64,000 nt of DNA from Arthrobacter sp. Hiyo4 (lineage in GTDB: Bacteria > Actinomycetota > Actinomycetes > Actinomycetales > Micrococcaceae). The notes below the pieces were generated by a model. The model saw only the letters and a list, made by a program, of their open reading frames with translations. It was not told the origin of the DNA and did no database searches. The translations under genes and the position numbers were made by a program. The stretch covers positions 2,790,001 to 2,854,000 of the forward strand of contig AP014718.1 of NCBI GenBank assembly GCA_002370555.1, in the 5' to 3' direction. Of the stretch, positions 9,850 to 23,826 are shown piece by piece; within the stretch, counting starts at the first letter, position 1, and each line of letters starts with the position of its first letter.

Positions 9850-11385
9850 ATGAGTGCGGAGACGACGACGGCGGGCGGCGATTCAGGCGGCGGTGCCGGT
9901 GGTGCCGTCCCCGACAAGGGGCTCCGTGCGGGGATCCTGGACCTCGGCGACTCGGTCATGCTGGGCCTCGCATCCACAGCGCCCGTGTATTCGCTGGCCG
10001 CCACGCTGGGCCTGATCGTGGCCGTCAACGGAAACTACACCCCCCTGATCCTGATCCTCGGGTTCATCCCCGTCCTGTTCATCGCCTACGCCTTCCGGGA
10101 GCTGAACAGCGCCATGCCGGACTGCGGCACCACGTTCACCTGGTCCCGCCGGGCGTTCGGTCCCTGGGCGGTTGGCTGGGCGGCTGGGGTGTTGCCCTGG
10201 CCGGCATCGTGGTCCTGGCCAATCTCGCGCAGGTGGCAGGCCAGTACCTGTGGCTGCTGATCGGCGACGGCTCACTGGCGGAAAACAAGGTGGTGGTCAC
10301 CGCCACCGGCGTGCTGTTCATCGTGTTTATGACCCTGGTGAACTACCGGGGCATCCGGCTGGGCGAGCATGTCCAGCGGGTCCTGACGTACGTTCAGTAT
10401 GTGTCGCTGGGCATCTTCGCGCTGGCCATCATCATCAGGATCGCGGGCGGGGCACCCGGCGGGCCACAACCATCCAGGCGTTCGACGTTGAGTGGTTCAA
10501 CCCGGCCGGCGCCTTCGCCGATCCCTTTGCCGTGGTGCACGGTTCGCTCCTTGCCCTGTTCATCTACTGGGGCTGGGATACCTGCCTGGCGGTGAACGAG
10601 GAGACCGAAAACCCGACCACCACGCCGGGGCGCGGCGCCGTCATTTCAGCCTTTGTCCTGGTGGCCATCTACGTTTCGGTGGCCTTGCTGGTGATGATGT
10701 ACGCCACGGTTGGCACCGAAGGCATCGGCCTGGGCAACGAAGCGAACCAGTCCGACGTCTTCCTGGCCATGAAGGACGTGGTCCTGGGTCCGTGGGGCTG
10801 GCTGATTGTGGTGGCCGTGCTGGCCTCGGTCCTGTCGTCCACGCAGACCACCATCCTGCCGACGGCCCGCGGCACGCTGTCGATGGGCGTGCACGGTGCG
10901 CTGCCGCCGAAGTTCGGCGAAGTCCATGCCCGCAACCAAACCCGGGATTCTCCACCCAGGTGATGGGCGCTGCCGCCGTGGTGTATTACGTGGCCATGAG
11001 CTTCCTCAGCGAGAACCTCCTTGCCGATTCCATCAGCGCCATCAGCCTGTTCATCGCGTTTTACTATGCGCTGACCGGATTTGCGTGCTTCTGGTATTTC
11101 CGGGGGACCTTCCGGGAATCGGCCCGCAACCTCTGGTTCCGCGGCATCCTTCCGCTGCTCGGGGCCCTGATCCTCACGGCGGCGTTCTTCATTTCCGCCG
11201 TCCAGATGTGGGATCCGGCCTACGGTGACACCCAGATCTTCGGCGTCGGCGGGGCGTTTGTCAGCGGCGTGGTGCTCCTGGCCCTGGGCGTGGTCCTTGC
11301 CGTCGTCTGCCGGTTCCTGCCGTCAACGCGGGAATACTTCACCGGGAAGCCGACGGCGGCGGCCGCCACACCGACGTCGGCCTAA
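9850..11385 (+). CDS. APC-superfamily amino acid/polyamine permease
   Basis: Reconstructed with three one-base losses, near 10185, 10470 and 10945. About twelve membrane helices. The family start is DLGDSVMLGLASTAPVYSLA, then AYAFRELNSAMPDCGTTFTW (the APC helix 2-3 region), IYWGWDTCLAVNEETENP, and late helices ending CRFLPSTREYF. About 510 residues, normal for the family. It lies 31 bp after the ATP-grasp gene on the same strand and probably belongs to that operon, importing an amino acid or polyamine. Substrate not readable. Confidence 0.85.
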
Positions 11386-11394
11386 GATACACAG

Positions 11395-12601
11395 ATGAGC
11401 GACGCTGGAGTCACCGCCGAACAACCCCTTACACCGGACCCGTCCGACGTCCTGGCCCTTAATGCGCTGCTGAGCGCTGACGAGCGTGCGCTCAGGCAGC
11501 GGATCCGCGACTTCACCGACCAGCGGATCAAACCAAACATTGCCCGCTGGTATGACGACGCCGTCTTTCCGCTGGAGCTCGCTCCCGAGCTCGGCGAGCT
11601 GGGCGTCCTGGGGATGCACCTGGACGGCTACGGCTGCCCGGCCGCTCCGCCGTCGAATACGGCCTGGCCGCGATGGAACTCGAGGCCGGCGATTCCGGGA
11701 TCCGGACCTTCGTCTCGGTGCAGGGGTCCCTGGCCATGACGGCCATCCACAAATGGGGCTCGGAGGACCAGAAGCAGGAGTGGCTCCCCCGGATGGCTGC
11801 CGGCGAAGTGATCGGCTGCTTCGCTCTGACCGAACCCACGGCAGGCTCCGACCCGTCCTCCATGACCACTTTCGCCCGCCGGGACGGTACCGGGGACAGC
11901 GCCGGCTGGGTCCTGGACGGCGCCAAACGCTGGATCGGGCTGGCGTCCGTGGCCGGGTGATGGTGGTGTGGGCCCAAACCGACGACGGCGTCCGCGGCTT
12001 CCTGGTGCCGGCCGGCACGCCGGGCATGACCGCAACACCCATCACCCAGAAACTGTCCATGCGCGCTTCCATCCAGTGCGATGTGGTGTTCGACGGCGTC
12101 CGGCTGGGACCTGATGCCATGCTGCCGGCTGCGATGGGCCTACGCGGGCCGTTTACGTGCCTGAACGAGGCCCGCTACGGGATCGTCTGGGGTGCCATGG
12201 GCGCGGCCCGTGATTCCTACGAGGCCGCGCTGGCCTATTCCCAGGACCGGCTGCAGTTCGGCAAGCCGCTGGCCGGGTACCAGCTGACGCAGGAGAAGCT
12301 GGTGAATATGCTGCTGGAGATCCAGAAAGGCACCATGCTGGCCTACTACCTGGGGCGCCTCAAGGACGAAGGGAAACTGCGGCCCGAGCAGATCTCGCTG
12401 GGCAAGCTGAACAACGTGCGCGAGGCCATCAAGGTCGCCCGGGAAGCCCGCTCCATCCTCGGCGGCAACGGCATCACGCTGGACTATTCGCCGCTCCGGC
12501 ACGCTGCCAACCTGGAGTCAGTCCGCACCTACGAGGGCACCGATGAGGTCCACCTGCTCGTCCTGGGTCAGCACATCACGGGCCTCAGCGCGTTCCGGTA
12601 A
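11395..12601 (+). CDS. Acyl-CoA dehydrogenase, glutaryl-CoA dehydrogenase-like
   Basis: Reconstructed with two one-base losses, near 11640 and 11955. The FAD acyl-CoA dehydrogenase signature CFALTEPTAGSDPSSM is present, as is the C-terminal signature NNVREAIKVAREARSILGG. The catalytic base region reads HAANLESVRTYEGTDEVH: the Glu in YEGT is the position used by glutaryl-CoA dehydrogenases, and the following HLLVLGQHITG also matches that branch. The reaction is oxidation (and possibly decarboxylation) of glutaryl-CoA or a related acyl-CoA. About 402 residues. It starts 10 bp after the permease gene. A link to lysine or polyamine breakdown is inference from this neighbour. Confidence 0.88.
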
Positions 12602-12629
12602 CACGTCCGGTCTGCCCCCGCCCCTCCCT

Positions 12630-12695
12630 CCCAACTAGGTCGCAGTAGGTGTCGTTGTGAGGGCTCATAACGACATCTGCTGCTACCTAGTTGGG
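12630..12695. repeat. Long imperfect palindrome, family C
   Basis: Arms of about 29 bases (12630-12658 and 12667-12695) begin CCCAACTAGGT and end ACCTAGTTGGG, with a few mismatches, around an 8-base loop (GAGGGCTC). It sits between two convergent genes, so it may act as a two-way terminator. Only one copy of this family is in the window. Confidence 0.75.
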
Positions 12696-12707
12696 ATCCT
12701 ACGGCGG

Positions 12708-13318
12708 TTATTCAGGGAGGATGACCAGCTCAAGGTAGCCGCGCAGGCACCCTGCCATGTCCACACTGTCAGGCGAGAACAGCCACTGGGTCTGGATGCC
12801 GTCCCACAGCGCAATCAATGATGCCGCCGCGGCTTCCGGTTCAACGCCGTCGCGGAGCCGCCCTCGTTGGCCAGTTGGGTGAACCGACGCGCGTAGCTCC
12901 GCCGCAGCCGTTCAAATCGTTCCGTGAAGAATTCGCGCCCCGGATGGCGGTCCGTGACGGATTCCGCACACAGGACGGTGTACAGCTCGATGACGCCCGG
13001 GATCTCCTCGTTGAAGCGTGCCTGGCGGATCACGGCATCGACCAGCGCTTCCTCCGGATCGGGAGGTGTGGTGCCATCGCCGGTATGCGAGTCGCGCCAG
13101 TTGAGCACGGCCAGCAGCAGATCGCTTTTCGACGGGAAGTAATGCAGGAGGCTCGTCTGGCTCATTCCAACGCGGTCGGCAACGTCCTGCAAAGAGCCTC
13201 CGCGGTACCCGCGGGCCGCAAACACAGCGTGCGCGGCACCTAGGATCGCGCTCCGGCGCTCCGCCGACTTCGCGTACGGTCCCCGCCGGGAGGGCCTGCT
13301 CGCCTCGTTTGTGGTCAT
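12708..13318 (-). CDS. TetR-family transcriptional regulator
   Basis: Reconstructed with one lost base near 12860. The N-terminal DNA-binding domain is classic: RSAILGAAHAVFAARGYRGG then LQDVADRVGMSQTSLLHYFP and SKSDLLLAVL. The ligand domain ends WLFSPDSVDMAGCLRGYLELV. About 202 residues. It diverges from the beta-galactosidase gene, and the shared promoter holds a 16-bp inverted repeat, so it probably represses that gene and itself. The inducer is unknown. Confidence 0.88.
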
Positions 13319-13361
13319 GGCAAGCCAGTGTACAGGCGGAAACACGGGACAAAATCATAAC

Positions 13362-13377
13362 TCGAGTGATTACTCGA
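13362..13377. promoter_or_regulatory. Inverted repeat, likely TetR operator
   Basis: TCGAGT-GATT-ACTCGA lies midway between the TetR-type regulator and the beta-galactosidase. It is the only clear dyad in the 172-bp divergent promoter region. Confidence 0.5.
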
Positions 13378-13490
13378 ATTTTGTGCTAGCCTTTCTCGTG
13401 TCGGCCCCGGACGTGGCGGACCTCACAGCATTGCCATGGTGGTCCTGCAGCGCTTCTGGCGCGGCGGCTTACAGAAGGAGCAGTCACGCA

Positions 13491-16660
<3,170 letters not shown>

Positions 16661-16666
16661 AGCCAC

Positions 16667-16723
16667 CGAGATGGCACTTCGCGGCAGTGTTCCGCGCGGC
16701 GACTGCCGCGAAGTGCCATCTCG
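16667..16723. repeat. Palindromic repeat, family A copy 1
   Basis: Perfect 22-base arms (CGAGATGGCACTTCGCGGCAGT and its complement, given here as two ends of one motif) around a 13-base loop, 7 bp after the lacZ stop. The identical arms recur at 18598-18654, and a diverged copy lies inside a gene at 52190-52246. The site separates convergent genes and may also end transcripts. Confidence 0.85.
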
Positions 16724-16740
16724 ACGCATCTCGGACCGGG

Positions 16741-18063
16741 TTACGCAGCTCCGACCGGGACGGGTTCCTTGGCGCCTGCGTCCTTGCGGATGGTCGCGCT
16801 GATCACGGCGGCGATGGTGCACATGGCGGCCGCGCCGAACCAGGCGTAGGTGTACTGGCCGGTGGCATCCCGGATGGCGCCGGCGCCGAGGGCAGCGGCG
16901 GCCGCGCCCAGCTGGTGGGCTGCGAACACCCAGCCGAACACCACGCTGCCGTCCGCCCCGAACGTTGTCCGGCAGATTGCCGCGGTGGGCGGCACGGTGG
17001 CCACCCAGTCCAGGCCGTAGATCACCACAAATACGATCATGCTCGGCTGGACGGTGGCACTCAGGAGCAGCGGCAGCACCAGCAGGCCGATCCCCCGGAA
17101 CTGGTAGTAGACGGCCAGCAGGATTTTGGGGTTGTAGCGGTCTGTCAGCCAGCCGGACGCTATGGTGCCCAGGATGTCAAAGATCCCGACGACGGCGAGC
17201 AGCCCGGCCGCGGTGGTTTCGGGCATGCCGTGGTCATGGGCGGAGGGGATGAAGTGGGTGCCGATCAGGCCGTTCGTGGTGGCCCCGCAGATCGCGAAAC
17301 CGGCCACGAGCGCCCAGAACGTCCGCACTTTGCTGGCACGCTTGAGCACCTGGAGGGCGCGCACTGCGGCGTTGCTGCTCCGCCCGCTGTCCACAGAGTC
17401 CGCTGGCGCAGCCGGGATGCAGCCGCTCCCTCCTCAGGTGCCGTTTCACCGTAAGGCAAGGCGCCGACGTCGGCCGGTGAGTTCTTGAGGAACTTCAGCA
17501 CCAGCGGCACCACCGCGAGCGCGCCGGCGGCGATCAGCAGCGAGGCCTGCCGCCAGCCCGGATCCTGGGCGAGCATGGCGATGAACGGCAGGAAGACCAG
17601 CTGGCCCGCGGCGCTGCCGGCGGTGAGGATGCCGATCACCAGTCCGCGGCTCTTCGAGAACCACGTGTTGGCGATAGTCGCGGCGAAGACGAGGGCCATG
17701 GAGCCGGTGCCGAGGCCGATCAGCAGTCCCCAGGTCAAGAGGATCTGCCAGGACTGTGTGACCAGGACCGTGAGCGCGCTGCCGGCGCCGATCATCACCA
17801 GGGCGCTGGCGGTGACGGCCCGGATCCCGAACCGTTCCATCAAGGCCGCGGCGAAGGGGGCGGTCAGGCCAAACAGCACCAGGTTGATACTGACAGCTGC
17901 AGAGAGGACGGTGGTGGACCAGCCGAACTCCTGCTGCAGGGGCACCATCAGCACACCCGGGCGGCCGGAATCCGGCGGCTCCCACGAGGGCCAGGAAGGC
18001 TACGGCGGCGACTATCCAGGCGGGGTGCAGGCGCCGGCGGCGGCTGGTTACGGAGGAACTCAT
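16741..18063 (-). CDS. MFS transporter
   Basis: Reconstructed with several one-base losses (near 17960, 17420 and 17390). The start MSSSVTSRRRRLHPAW leads to twelve predicted membrane helices. The loop after helix 2 reads AALMERFGIRAVTASAL and the one after helix 8 GWLTDRYNPKILLAVYY, both MFS loop motifs. TWGLLIGLGTGSMALVFA and NTWFSKSRGLVIGI match the OFA/monocarboxylate-like branch. About 440 residues. Its ATG overlaps the stop of the HxlR gene (ATGA), so the two are translationally coupled and the HxlR protein probably controls this carrier. Substrate unknown. Confidence 0.85.
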
Positions 18064-18547
18064 GCGGCGGTGGCCAGTTGCACGGGCGCGTCCGTCCGGG
18101 TGAGGCTGTGCCAGCTGGTGTTGGCGGCCGTGAGCCGTTCCCCGCAGCCGGTGCAGGTGTCCGCGGAACTGGTCCGCTGGCCGCAGCCGGAATGGATGAC
18201 GTACATGTGGGCCTGGTCCGAGGGTGCCGGCAGGTGCTTTTCTGCCCACATAACCACGGCGTTCAGGACAGGGAGGGCGTCTGCACCCTTCGGGGTCAGG
18301 ACGTACTCCTGGCGGGCGCGGCCGCCGTCGTCGTACGCCTTCTTCTCGAGCAGCCCCGACTCCACCAGGCCCGCCAGGCGCCTGGTGAGCACCGAGTCCG
18401 CGACGGCGAGCCGGGACTTCATGGCGTCGAAGCGCCGTTGCCGAAAAAGACCTCGCGGAGCACCAGCATGCTCCAGGGGTCACCCAAAATGTCAAGACCT
18501 CGTGCCATGCTGCAGTTGCGCTGGGACCAGTCGGAGCGGAGAACCAT
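18060..18547 (-). CDS. HxlR-family transcriptional regulator
   Basis: Reconstructed with one lost base near 18428 (GG for GGG). Begins MVLRSDWSQRNCSMARGLDI and continues LGDPWSMLVLREVFFGNGRF, the diagnostic HxlR start with Cys12; then DSVLTRRLAGLVESGLLEKK and YDDGGRARQEYVLTPKGADA form the winged helix. An extra C-terminal part has a CGQ...CTGCGERL cluster, possibly metal-binding, seen in some actinobacterial members. About 162 residues. First gene of the HxlR-MFS operon; a dyad at 18565-18579 in front of it may be its operator. Confidence 0.85.
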
Positions 18548-18564
18548 AAAGGCACCCTAGCTAA

Positions 18565-18579
18565 CTTTCTTGAAGAAAG
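18565..18579. promoter_or_regulatory. Dyad in front of the HxlR gene
   Basis: CTTTCT-TGA-AGAAAG lies 18 bp before the HxlR start. Autoregulation through this site is inference from position and symmetry. Confidence 0.4.
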
Positions 18580-18597
18580 CCAGGGTCGGCTGGAACG

Positions 18598-18654
18598 CGA
18601 GATGGCACTTCGCGGCAGTGTTTCGGCTCGGAACTGCCGCGAAGTGCCATCTCG
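18598..18654. repeat. Palindromic repeat, family A copy 2
   Basis: The same 22-base arms as at 16667-16723 with a different 13-base loop. It lies between the HxlR promoter and the end of the cystathionine gamma-synthase gene, 6 bp from that stop codon. Confidence 0.85.
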
Positions 18655-18660
18655 GCGGCG

Positions 18661-19823
18661 CTACTTGAGGAAGGTGAAGGCCCGCTCCAGGTCCGCGATG
18701 AGGTCCTCCACGTCCTCGATGCCGCAGGACAGCCGGATCAGGTTGACCGGAACAGCCAGCTCTGTGCCCTTGACCGATGCGTGGGTCATCTCTGAGGGGT
18801 AGTTCATCAGCGATTCGATGCCGCCAAGGGATTCCGCCAGCGTGAACACGGAGGTGTTTTCCGCGACCGTGCGGGCCGCCGCCTCGCCGCCCTTGAACTG
18901 GACGGAGACCATGCCACCGAACTTCTTCATCTGCTTCTTCGCCAGCTCATGGCCGGGGTGGGAGGGCAGGCCCGGGTACAGGACGGCCTCCACCTCGGGG
19001 CGCTCGAGCAGCCATTCGGCCACGGCCTGGCCGTTGTCGCTGTGCCGGTCCATGCGCACGCCGAGCGTCTTCAGGCCACGGGTGGTGAGGAACGCGTCCA
19101 TGGGGCCGGACACCGCACCCACCGCGAACTGGACAAAGCCGATCTTCTCCGCGAGGTCCGCGTCGTTGACCACGATGGCGCCGCCCACCACGTCGGAGTG
19201 TCCGCCAATGTACTTGGTGGTGGAGTGGACCACGACGTCGGCACCCAGGGCGAGCGGGGTCTGCAGGTAGGGCGACGCGAAGGTGTTGTCCACCACGAGG
19301 AGGGCCCCGGCGTCGTGCGCTATTGCGGCGAGCGCCTCGATGTCGGTGATCTTCATCAGCGGGTTGGAGGGGTTTCCACCCAGACGAAGCGGGTCTTGTG
19401 CGCGGCCACCGCTTTGCGGACCGCGTCCAGGTCCGCCATGTCCACGGGGGTGTTGCCGATCCCCCAGTCGCCAAGCACGCGGTTGATGAGCCGGTAGGTG
19501 CCGCCGTAGGCGTCGTTGCCGAGCACGATGTGGTCGCCCGGCCGGGTCAGCGCCCGGATCAGGGAGTCCTCCGCCGCGAGGCCGGAGCTGAAGGAGTACG
19601 CGTGGCTGCCACCTTCGAGCGCCGCGAGCTGCTCCTGCAGGGCGTCGCGCGTGGGGTTGGTACCGCGGCCGTACTCGTAGCCGTCGCGGAGCCCGCCGAT
19701 ACCGTCCTGGGCGTACGTGGAGCTGAAGTGCACCGGCGGAACCACGGCGCCGGTGCGGGGCTCGAAGGCCTGGCCGGCATGGACTGCGCGCGTGTTGAAA
19801 CCCTGGTTTTCGGAAACAGACAT
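18661..19823 (-). CDS. metB: Cystathionine gamma-synthase/lyase (Cys/Met metabolism PLP enzyme)
   Basis: Reconstructed with one lost base near 19367. Begins FNTRAVHAGQAFEPRTGAVV, with YEYGRGTNPTRDALQEQLA and the phosphate-site SFSSGLAAEDSLIRAL. The PLP lysine is in VVHSTTKYIGGHSDVVGG. Ends NLIRLSCGIEDVEDLIADLE. About 386 residues, full length. It either makes cystathionine from Cys and an activated homoserine, or cleaves it; sequence does not separate synthase from lyase reliably. It starts 13 bp after the cystathionine beta-synthase stop, so the pair forms a transsulfuration operon, which slightly favours the lyase/reverse direction. Confidence 0.88.
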
Positions 19824-19836
19824 GGAGTTCCTTTAG

Positions 19837-21219
19837 CTAGTTGCTGAGGTAGGCGAGGAGGTCGTGGCGGGTGAGGATTCCCACCGGGGCACCGACGAAC
19901 GTCACCATCACGGTGTCCACGTCGGAAAGCAGCTCGCGGGCTGCGGAGATGGTTTCCAGCGAGCCGATGACCGGCAGGCGGGGCCCATGTGCTCGGAGAT
20001 CTTGTCCGTCAGCTTGGCCTCGCCGCGGAACAGCTTGGAGGTCAGGGTGCGTTCGTCCACGGCGCCGAGGACCTCGCCCATCACCACCGGCGGTTCCTGC
20101 GAGAGGACCGGGATGTGGCTGACGCCGAACTCGTTCATGATGTTGATGACGTCGCGCACGGTCTCGTTGGGGTGGATGTGCACCAGGTCCGGCAGCTCGC
20201 CGGTCTTGAACTTGATAACCTCGCCCACGGACGCTTCCTCGCCGCCGGAGAGGAAACCGTAGGAACGCATCCACTGGTCGTTAAAGATCTTGGCCAGGTA
20301 GCCGCGGCCGGAGTCCGGGAGGATGACCACCACTACGGCGCTTTCGGGGAGGTCGCGGGCGGTCTGCAGCGCAGCCACCACCGCCATGCCGGACGAGCCG
20401 CCCACCAGCAGCCCTTCCTCGCGGGCCAGCCGCCGGGTCATGGCGAAGGAATCGGCGTCGGAGACGGCAATGACATCGTCCGGGACGGATTTGTCGTAGT
20501 TGGCCGGCCACATGTCCTCGCCCACGCCCTCGACGAAATACGGGCGTCCTGTACCGCCGGAGTAGACCGAACCCTCGGGGTCCGCCCCGATGATCCTGAC
20601 CCGGCCGCCGTCGGACTCGGCACGGTCCGCCGAGATCTCCTTGAGGAAACGGCCGGTGCCCGTGATGGTGCCGCCGGTGCCGGCGCCGATCACGCAGTGC
20701 GTGACCCGGCCGTCCGTGTCCTGCCAGATTTCCGGCCCTGTGGTCTCGTAGTGGCTGCCGGGGCGGCGGGGTTGGAGAACTGGTCGGGCTTGTAGGCGCC
20801 CGGAATTTCCGTGACCAGCCGGTCCGAGACGCTGTAGTAGCTCTGCGGGCTGTCCGGGCCACGGACGTGGGCGTGACCACCACTTCGGCGCCGTAAGCCT
20901 GAAGCACGGCGCGCTTGTCCTCGCCCACCTTATCCGGCACCACGAAAATGCACTTGTAACCCTTTTGCTGGGCGACGAGCGCCAGGCCCACGCCGGTGTT
21001 GCCCGACGTCGGCTCAACGATGGTCCCGCCGGGCAGGAGCTTGCCCGTCCGTTCGGCCTCTTCGATCATTTTCACCGCGATGCGGTCCTTGATGGAGCCG
21101 CCGGGATTGATGTATTCCAGCTTGACCAGGACAGTTGCCTTGAGGCCTTCCGTCACGTGGTTGAGCTTGATGAGCGGCGTGTTACCGATGAGGTCCAGGA
21201 CGGACTGCGCGTACTTCAT
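19837..21219 (-). CDS. cbs: Cystathionine beta-synthase
   Basis: Reconstructed with about three one-base losses (near 20870, 20770 and 19985). Begins MKYAQSVLDLIGNTPLIKLN. The PLP lysine is in NPGGSIKDRIAVKMIEEA; the phosphate loop is EPTSGNTGVGLALVA; the second cofactor loop is VIGAGTGGTITGTGRFL. After residue about 330 come two CBS domains (FGVSHIPVLS and ISAARELLSDVDTVMVTFVG). About 460 residues, the size of actinobacterial CBS. It condenses serine (or O-acetylserine) with homocysteine to cystathionine in the cytoplasm. First gene of the two-gene sulfur operon. Confidence 0.92.
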
Positions 21220-21262
21220 AGGTACAAAGTTACCGCCTGCCGCCGCAGGTCCTGCCCAGGGC

Positions 21263-21652
21263 TCAGCTCCCTGCCGAGGAATCTGTCTGCCAGAGGCCCA
21301 TGGTGTTGCCTTCGGTGTCCTTGAAATAGGCGTAGTAGCCCATTCCCGGAACGGCATCCTTGGCCTGGGCGACAGTACCTCCAGCAGATTCAACCTGCGC
21401 CAGCGCGGCGTCCACGTCCTCCACATCGATGGTGATGATGGGGTCTTGAGGTTGTCCGTGCGGGGGAACAGGGCCCGTTGATGGCCCTGGCGCGCTTGGC
21501 AGACCTGTCTGTTCGTCCGACGGCGTGGTGATGGCGATCGTATAGTCCATCTCCTGCATGGGGGTCAGGGTCCAGCCAAACGCGCTTTGGTAAAAGGTGT
21601 TGGCGCGTTCCTTGTCATCGGAGGGAATCTCGAAATGCACAACTCCAGCCAC
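21263..21652 (-). CDS. VOC-family (glyoxalase/bleomycin resistance-like) protein
   Basis: Intact, 129 residues, GTG start at 21652 after AAAGGAG. Two beta-alpha-beta-beta-beta units are visible: VVHFEIPSDDKERANTFYQ with FGWTLTPMQEMDY, and IITIDVEDVDAALAQVESAG with YYAYFKDTEGNTMGLWQ. The metal-ligand pattern (H, E near the end) is kept. The branch is the one annotated as predicted enzyme related to lactoylglutathione lyase; substrate unknown. Confidence 0.85.
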   Translation of the reverse strand: MAGVVHFEIPSDDKERANTFYQSAFGWTLTPMQEMDYTIAITTPSDEQTGLPSAPGPSTGPVPPHGQPQDPIITIDVEDVDAALAQVESAGGTVAQAKDAVPGMGYYAYFKDTEGNTMGLWQTDSSAGS

Positions 21653-21783
21653 AGCATGCTCCTTTGAATGCGAGGGGAAGGCGCGGACTCCCGCGCCACA
21701 CGATGGAGTCTAGTCCTGGCATCTTCGGTCTGTAAGGGGGCTCCGGAAGCTACCTTGTCAGCCCACCGTGGGACCATGAGTAC

Positions 21784-22762
21784 ATGACCATCCTTGACGC
21801 CCCCGCCCGGCTTGCCGCCTCCGCGGATGCGTCCCTGCGGTGGCATCCGGACGGCCGTACAGCCTGCACCAGACGCTGGGAACGCTCCTGCGGGGTACCG
21901 GAGATCCGTCGTTTTCGTTCCGGCCGGACGGGTTATGGACGGCGTTTACGACGCCGGACGGCCCGGTTACGCTGCGCCTCACCGCTGCCGCGGATAGGGC
22001 TGTTGACGCCGCCGTTGACGCGCAGGCCTGGGTCCCGGTTCCGCCGCCGGGCTCGCCGGCGTGCCCGGCTCCTGGGCGCCGGGACGACTGGTCGGCGTTT
22101 GACGAACCGGACTTCCATGCCACGCTCCCCCGGATGGTCCGGGAGGCCCGACGCCGGAACCTGGCTGTCCGGCTGCCCTCCACCGGGCGGGTGGTTGATT
22201 GCCTCGTGCCCACCATCCTCGAGCAGAAGGTCACCGTTATTGAGGCCCGCCGCGGCTACCGGTACCTGATGTACCGGTTCGGCTCGCCGGCTCCGGCGGC
22301 CGGAAGCGCGGCGCCGGAGGGGCTCCGCCTCCAGCCCACCCCTGAGCAGTGGCTGCGCATCCCCTCGTGGGAATGGCACCAGGCCGGGGTAGGACCCCAG
22401 CGTTCGGCGACCGTTATGCGGGCGCTGCGATCCGCCGTCGCGCTTGAACGGCTGGCCGCCCTTCCGTCCGCGGAGGCGGCAGCAAAGCTCCAGGTGATTC
22501 CCGGTATCGGGGTGTGGACCGCGGCCGAAGTGGTGCAGCGGACCCACGGCTGCCCGGACTCCATCGCGGTGGGCGACTACCACCTCGCCGCCTATGTGGG
22601 CTCTGCGCTCACCGGGCGCCGGACCGACGACGCCGGCATGCTGGCCTTGCTTGAGCCGTGGACGGGCACCGGCAGCGGGTGGTCCGGATGATCGGGCTGA
22701 GCGGCTTCCGCAAACCCACGTTCGGGCCGCGGATGACCATCCAGGACCACCGCCGGCACTGA
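21784..22762 (+). CDS. DNA-3-methyladenine glycosylase II-like (HhH-GPD, AlkA type)
   Basis: Reconstructed with one lost base near 21855 and one near 22665. The N-terminal part (YSLHQTLGTLLRGTGDPSF) matches actinobacterial AlkA-like proteins. The glycosylase core reads DCLVPTILEQKVTVIEA, then helix-hairpin-helix LQVIPGIGVWTAAEVVQR, and the catalytic Asp sits in SIAVGDYHLAAYVGSA. The end is GLSGFRKPTFGPRMTIQDHR. About 325 residues. It removes alkylated bases from DNA. No ada-like gene is next to it. Confidence 0.85.
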
Positions 22763-22858
22763 CGGTTCCGCCGTGGACTCGGGCCGCGGATGGGTATAGC
22801 GTGGCGCCATGGAGCCCGCACCAGAGCCCCGGAATTGGCGAATTCCCTGGAGTCAGCC

Positions 22859-23826
22859 ATGATCCACACTGACAAGCTGACCAAGACATTCACCGTCAAG
22901 AAGGAAACGGTAGAAGCCGTCAAGGGAGTCAACATCGATGTTGCCCCGGGCGAGCTTGTGGCGTTCCTTGGCCCGAACGGTGCGGGTAAATCCACCACCC
23001 TGCGCATGCTCACCACGCTGCTCCGGTCCACTTCCGGCATGGCAAGTGTCGCGGGGGTGGACGTCGCAGCGGACCCGGCAGGAGTACGCGCCCGGATCGG
23101 CTACATCGGCCAGGGCAACGGCGGCGGCCACAGCTTCCGGGTCATCGACGAACTGATCATGCAAGGCCGCTTCTACGGCATGAATGCCACGGATGCTGCC
23201 GCCCGGGCACAGGAACTGCTGAAATCCCTGGACCTGGCCGACCTCGCCAAACGCACCGTGGTCAAGCTGTCCGGCGGGCAGCGGCGGCGGATGGACGTGG
23301 CGCTGGGGCTGATTCACTCCCCGCGGCTGCTGTTCCTGGATGAACCGTCCACCGGCATGGACCCGCAGAACCGGGCCAACCTGTGGGAGCACATCTTGCG
23401 GATGCGCGCCGAGCACGGCACCACCATTGTCCTGACCACGCACTACATGGACGAGGCCGATTCGATGTCCGAGCGCGTGATTGTGATCGACCACGGCCAG
23501 ATCATCGCCGATGACACAGCCGCCCGGCTGAAGGCCAACCTCGCCGGTGACCTGCTCGCCGTCGAGGTCGCGGCGGAGTCCGCCGCGGGCGTGCGCGGGC
23601 TGCTGGGCGGGCCGCCGCGGGCGGTGAGCTCAGCGAAAACTTGTACGACAGCGTGGTCCGCTTCCGCCTCCGGCTCACCGAAGGCGCACGGCTGGCACCG
23701 GCGCTGTTGCAAGAAATGAACGACGCCGGCGCTCCCGCCCAGTCCCTTGAGCTGAAACCGCCCACCCTGGACGACGTGTTCCTGGAACTGACAGGCCGCA
23801 ACCTGCGGGAAGGAGCAAACCGCTGA
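22859..23826 (+). CDS. ABC exporter ATPase (DrrA/daunorubicin type)
   Basis: Reconstructed with one lost base near 23620. Start at ATG 22859 with GGAG before it. Walker A GPNGAGKSTTLRML, Q-loop GYIGQGNGGGHSF, signature VKLSGGQRRRMDVALGL, Walker B RLLFLDEPSTGMDP, switch His in VLTTHYMDEADSM. The C-terminal part (LKPPTLDDVFLELTGRNLRE) is the one typical of DrrA-type drug or lipid exporters. About 322 residues. Its stop overlaps the permease start (TGATG), so the two are coupled. Confidence 0.92.
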
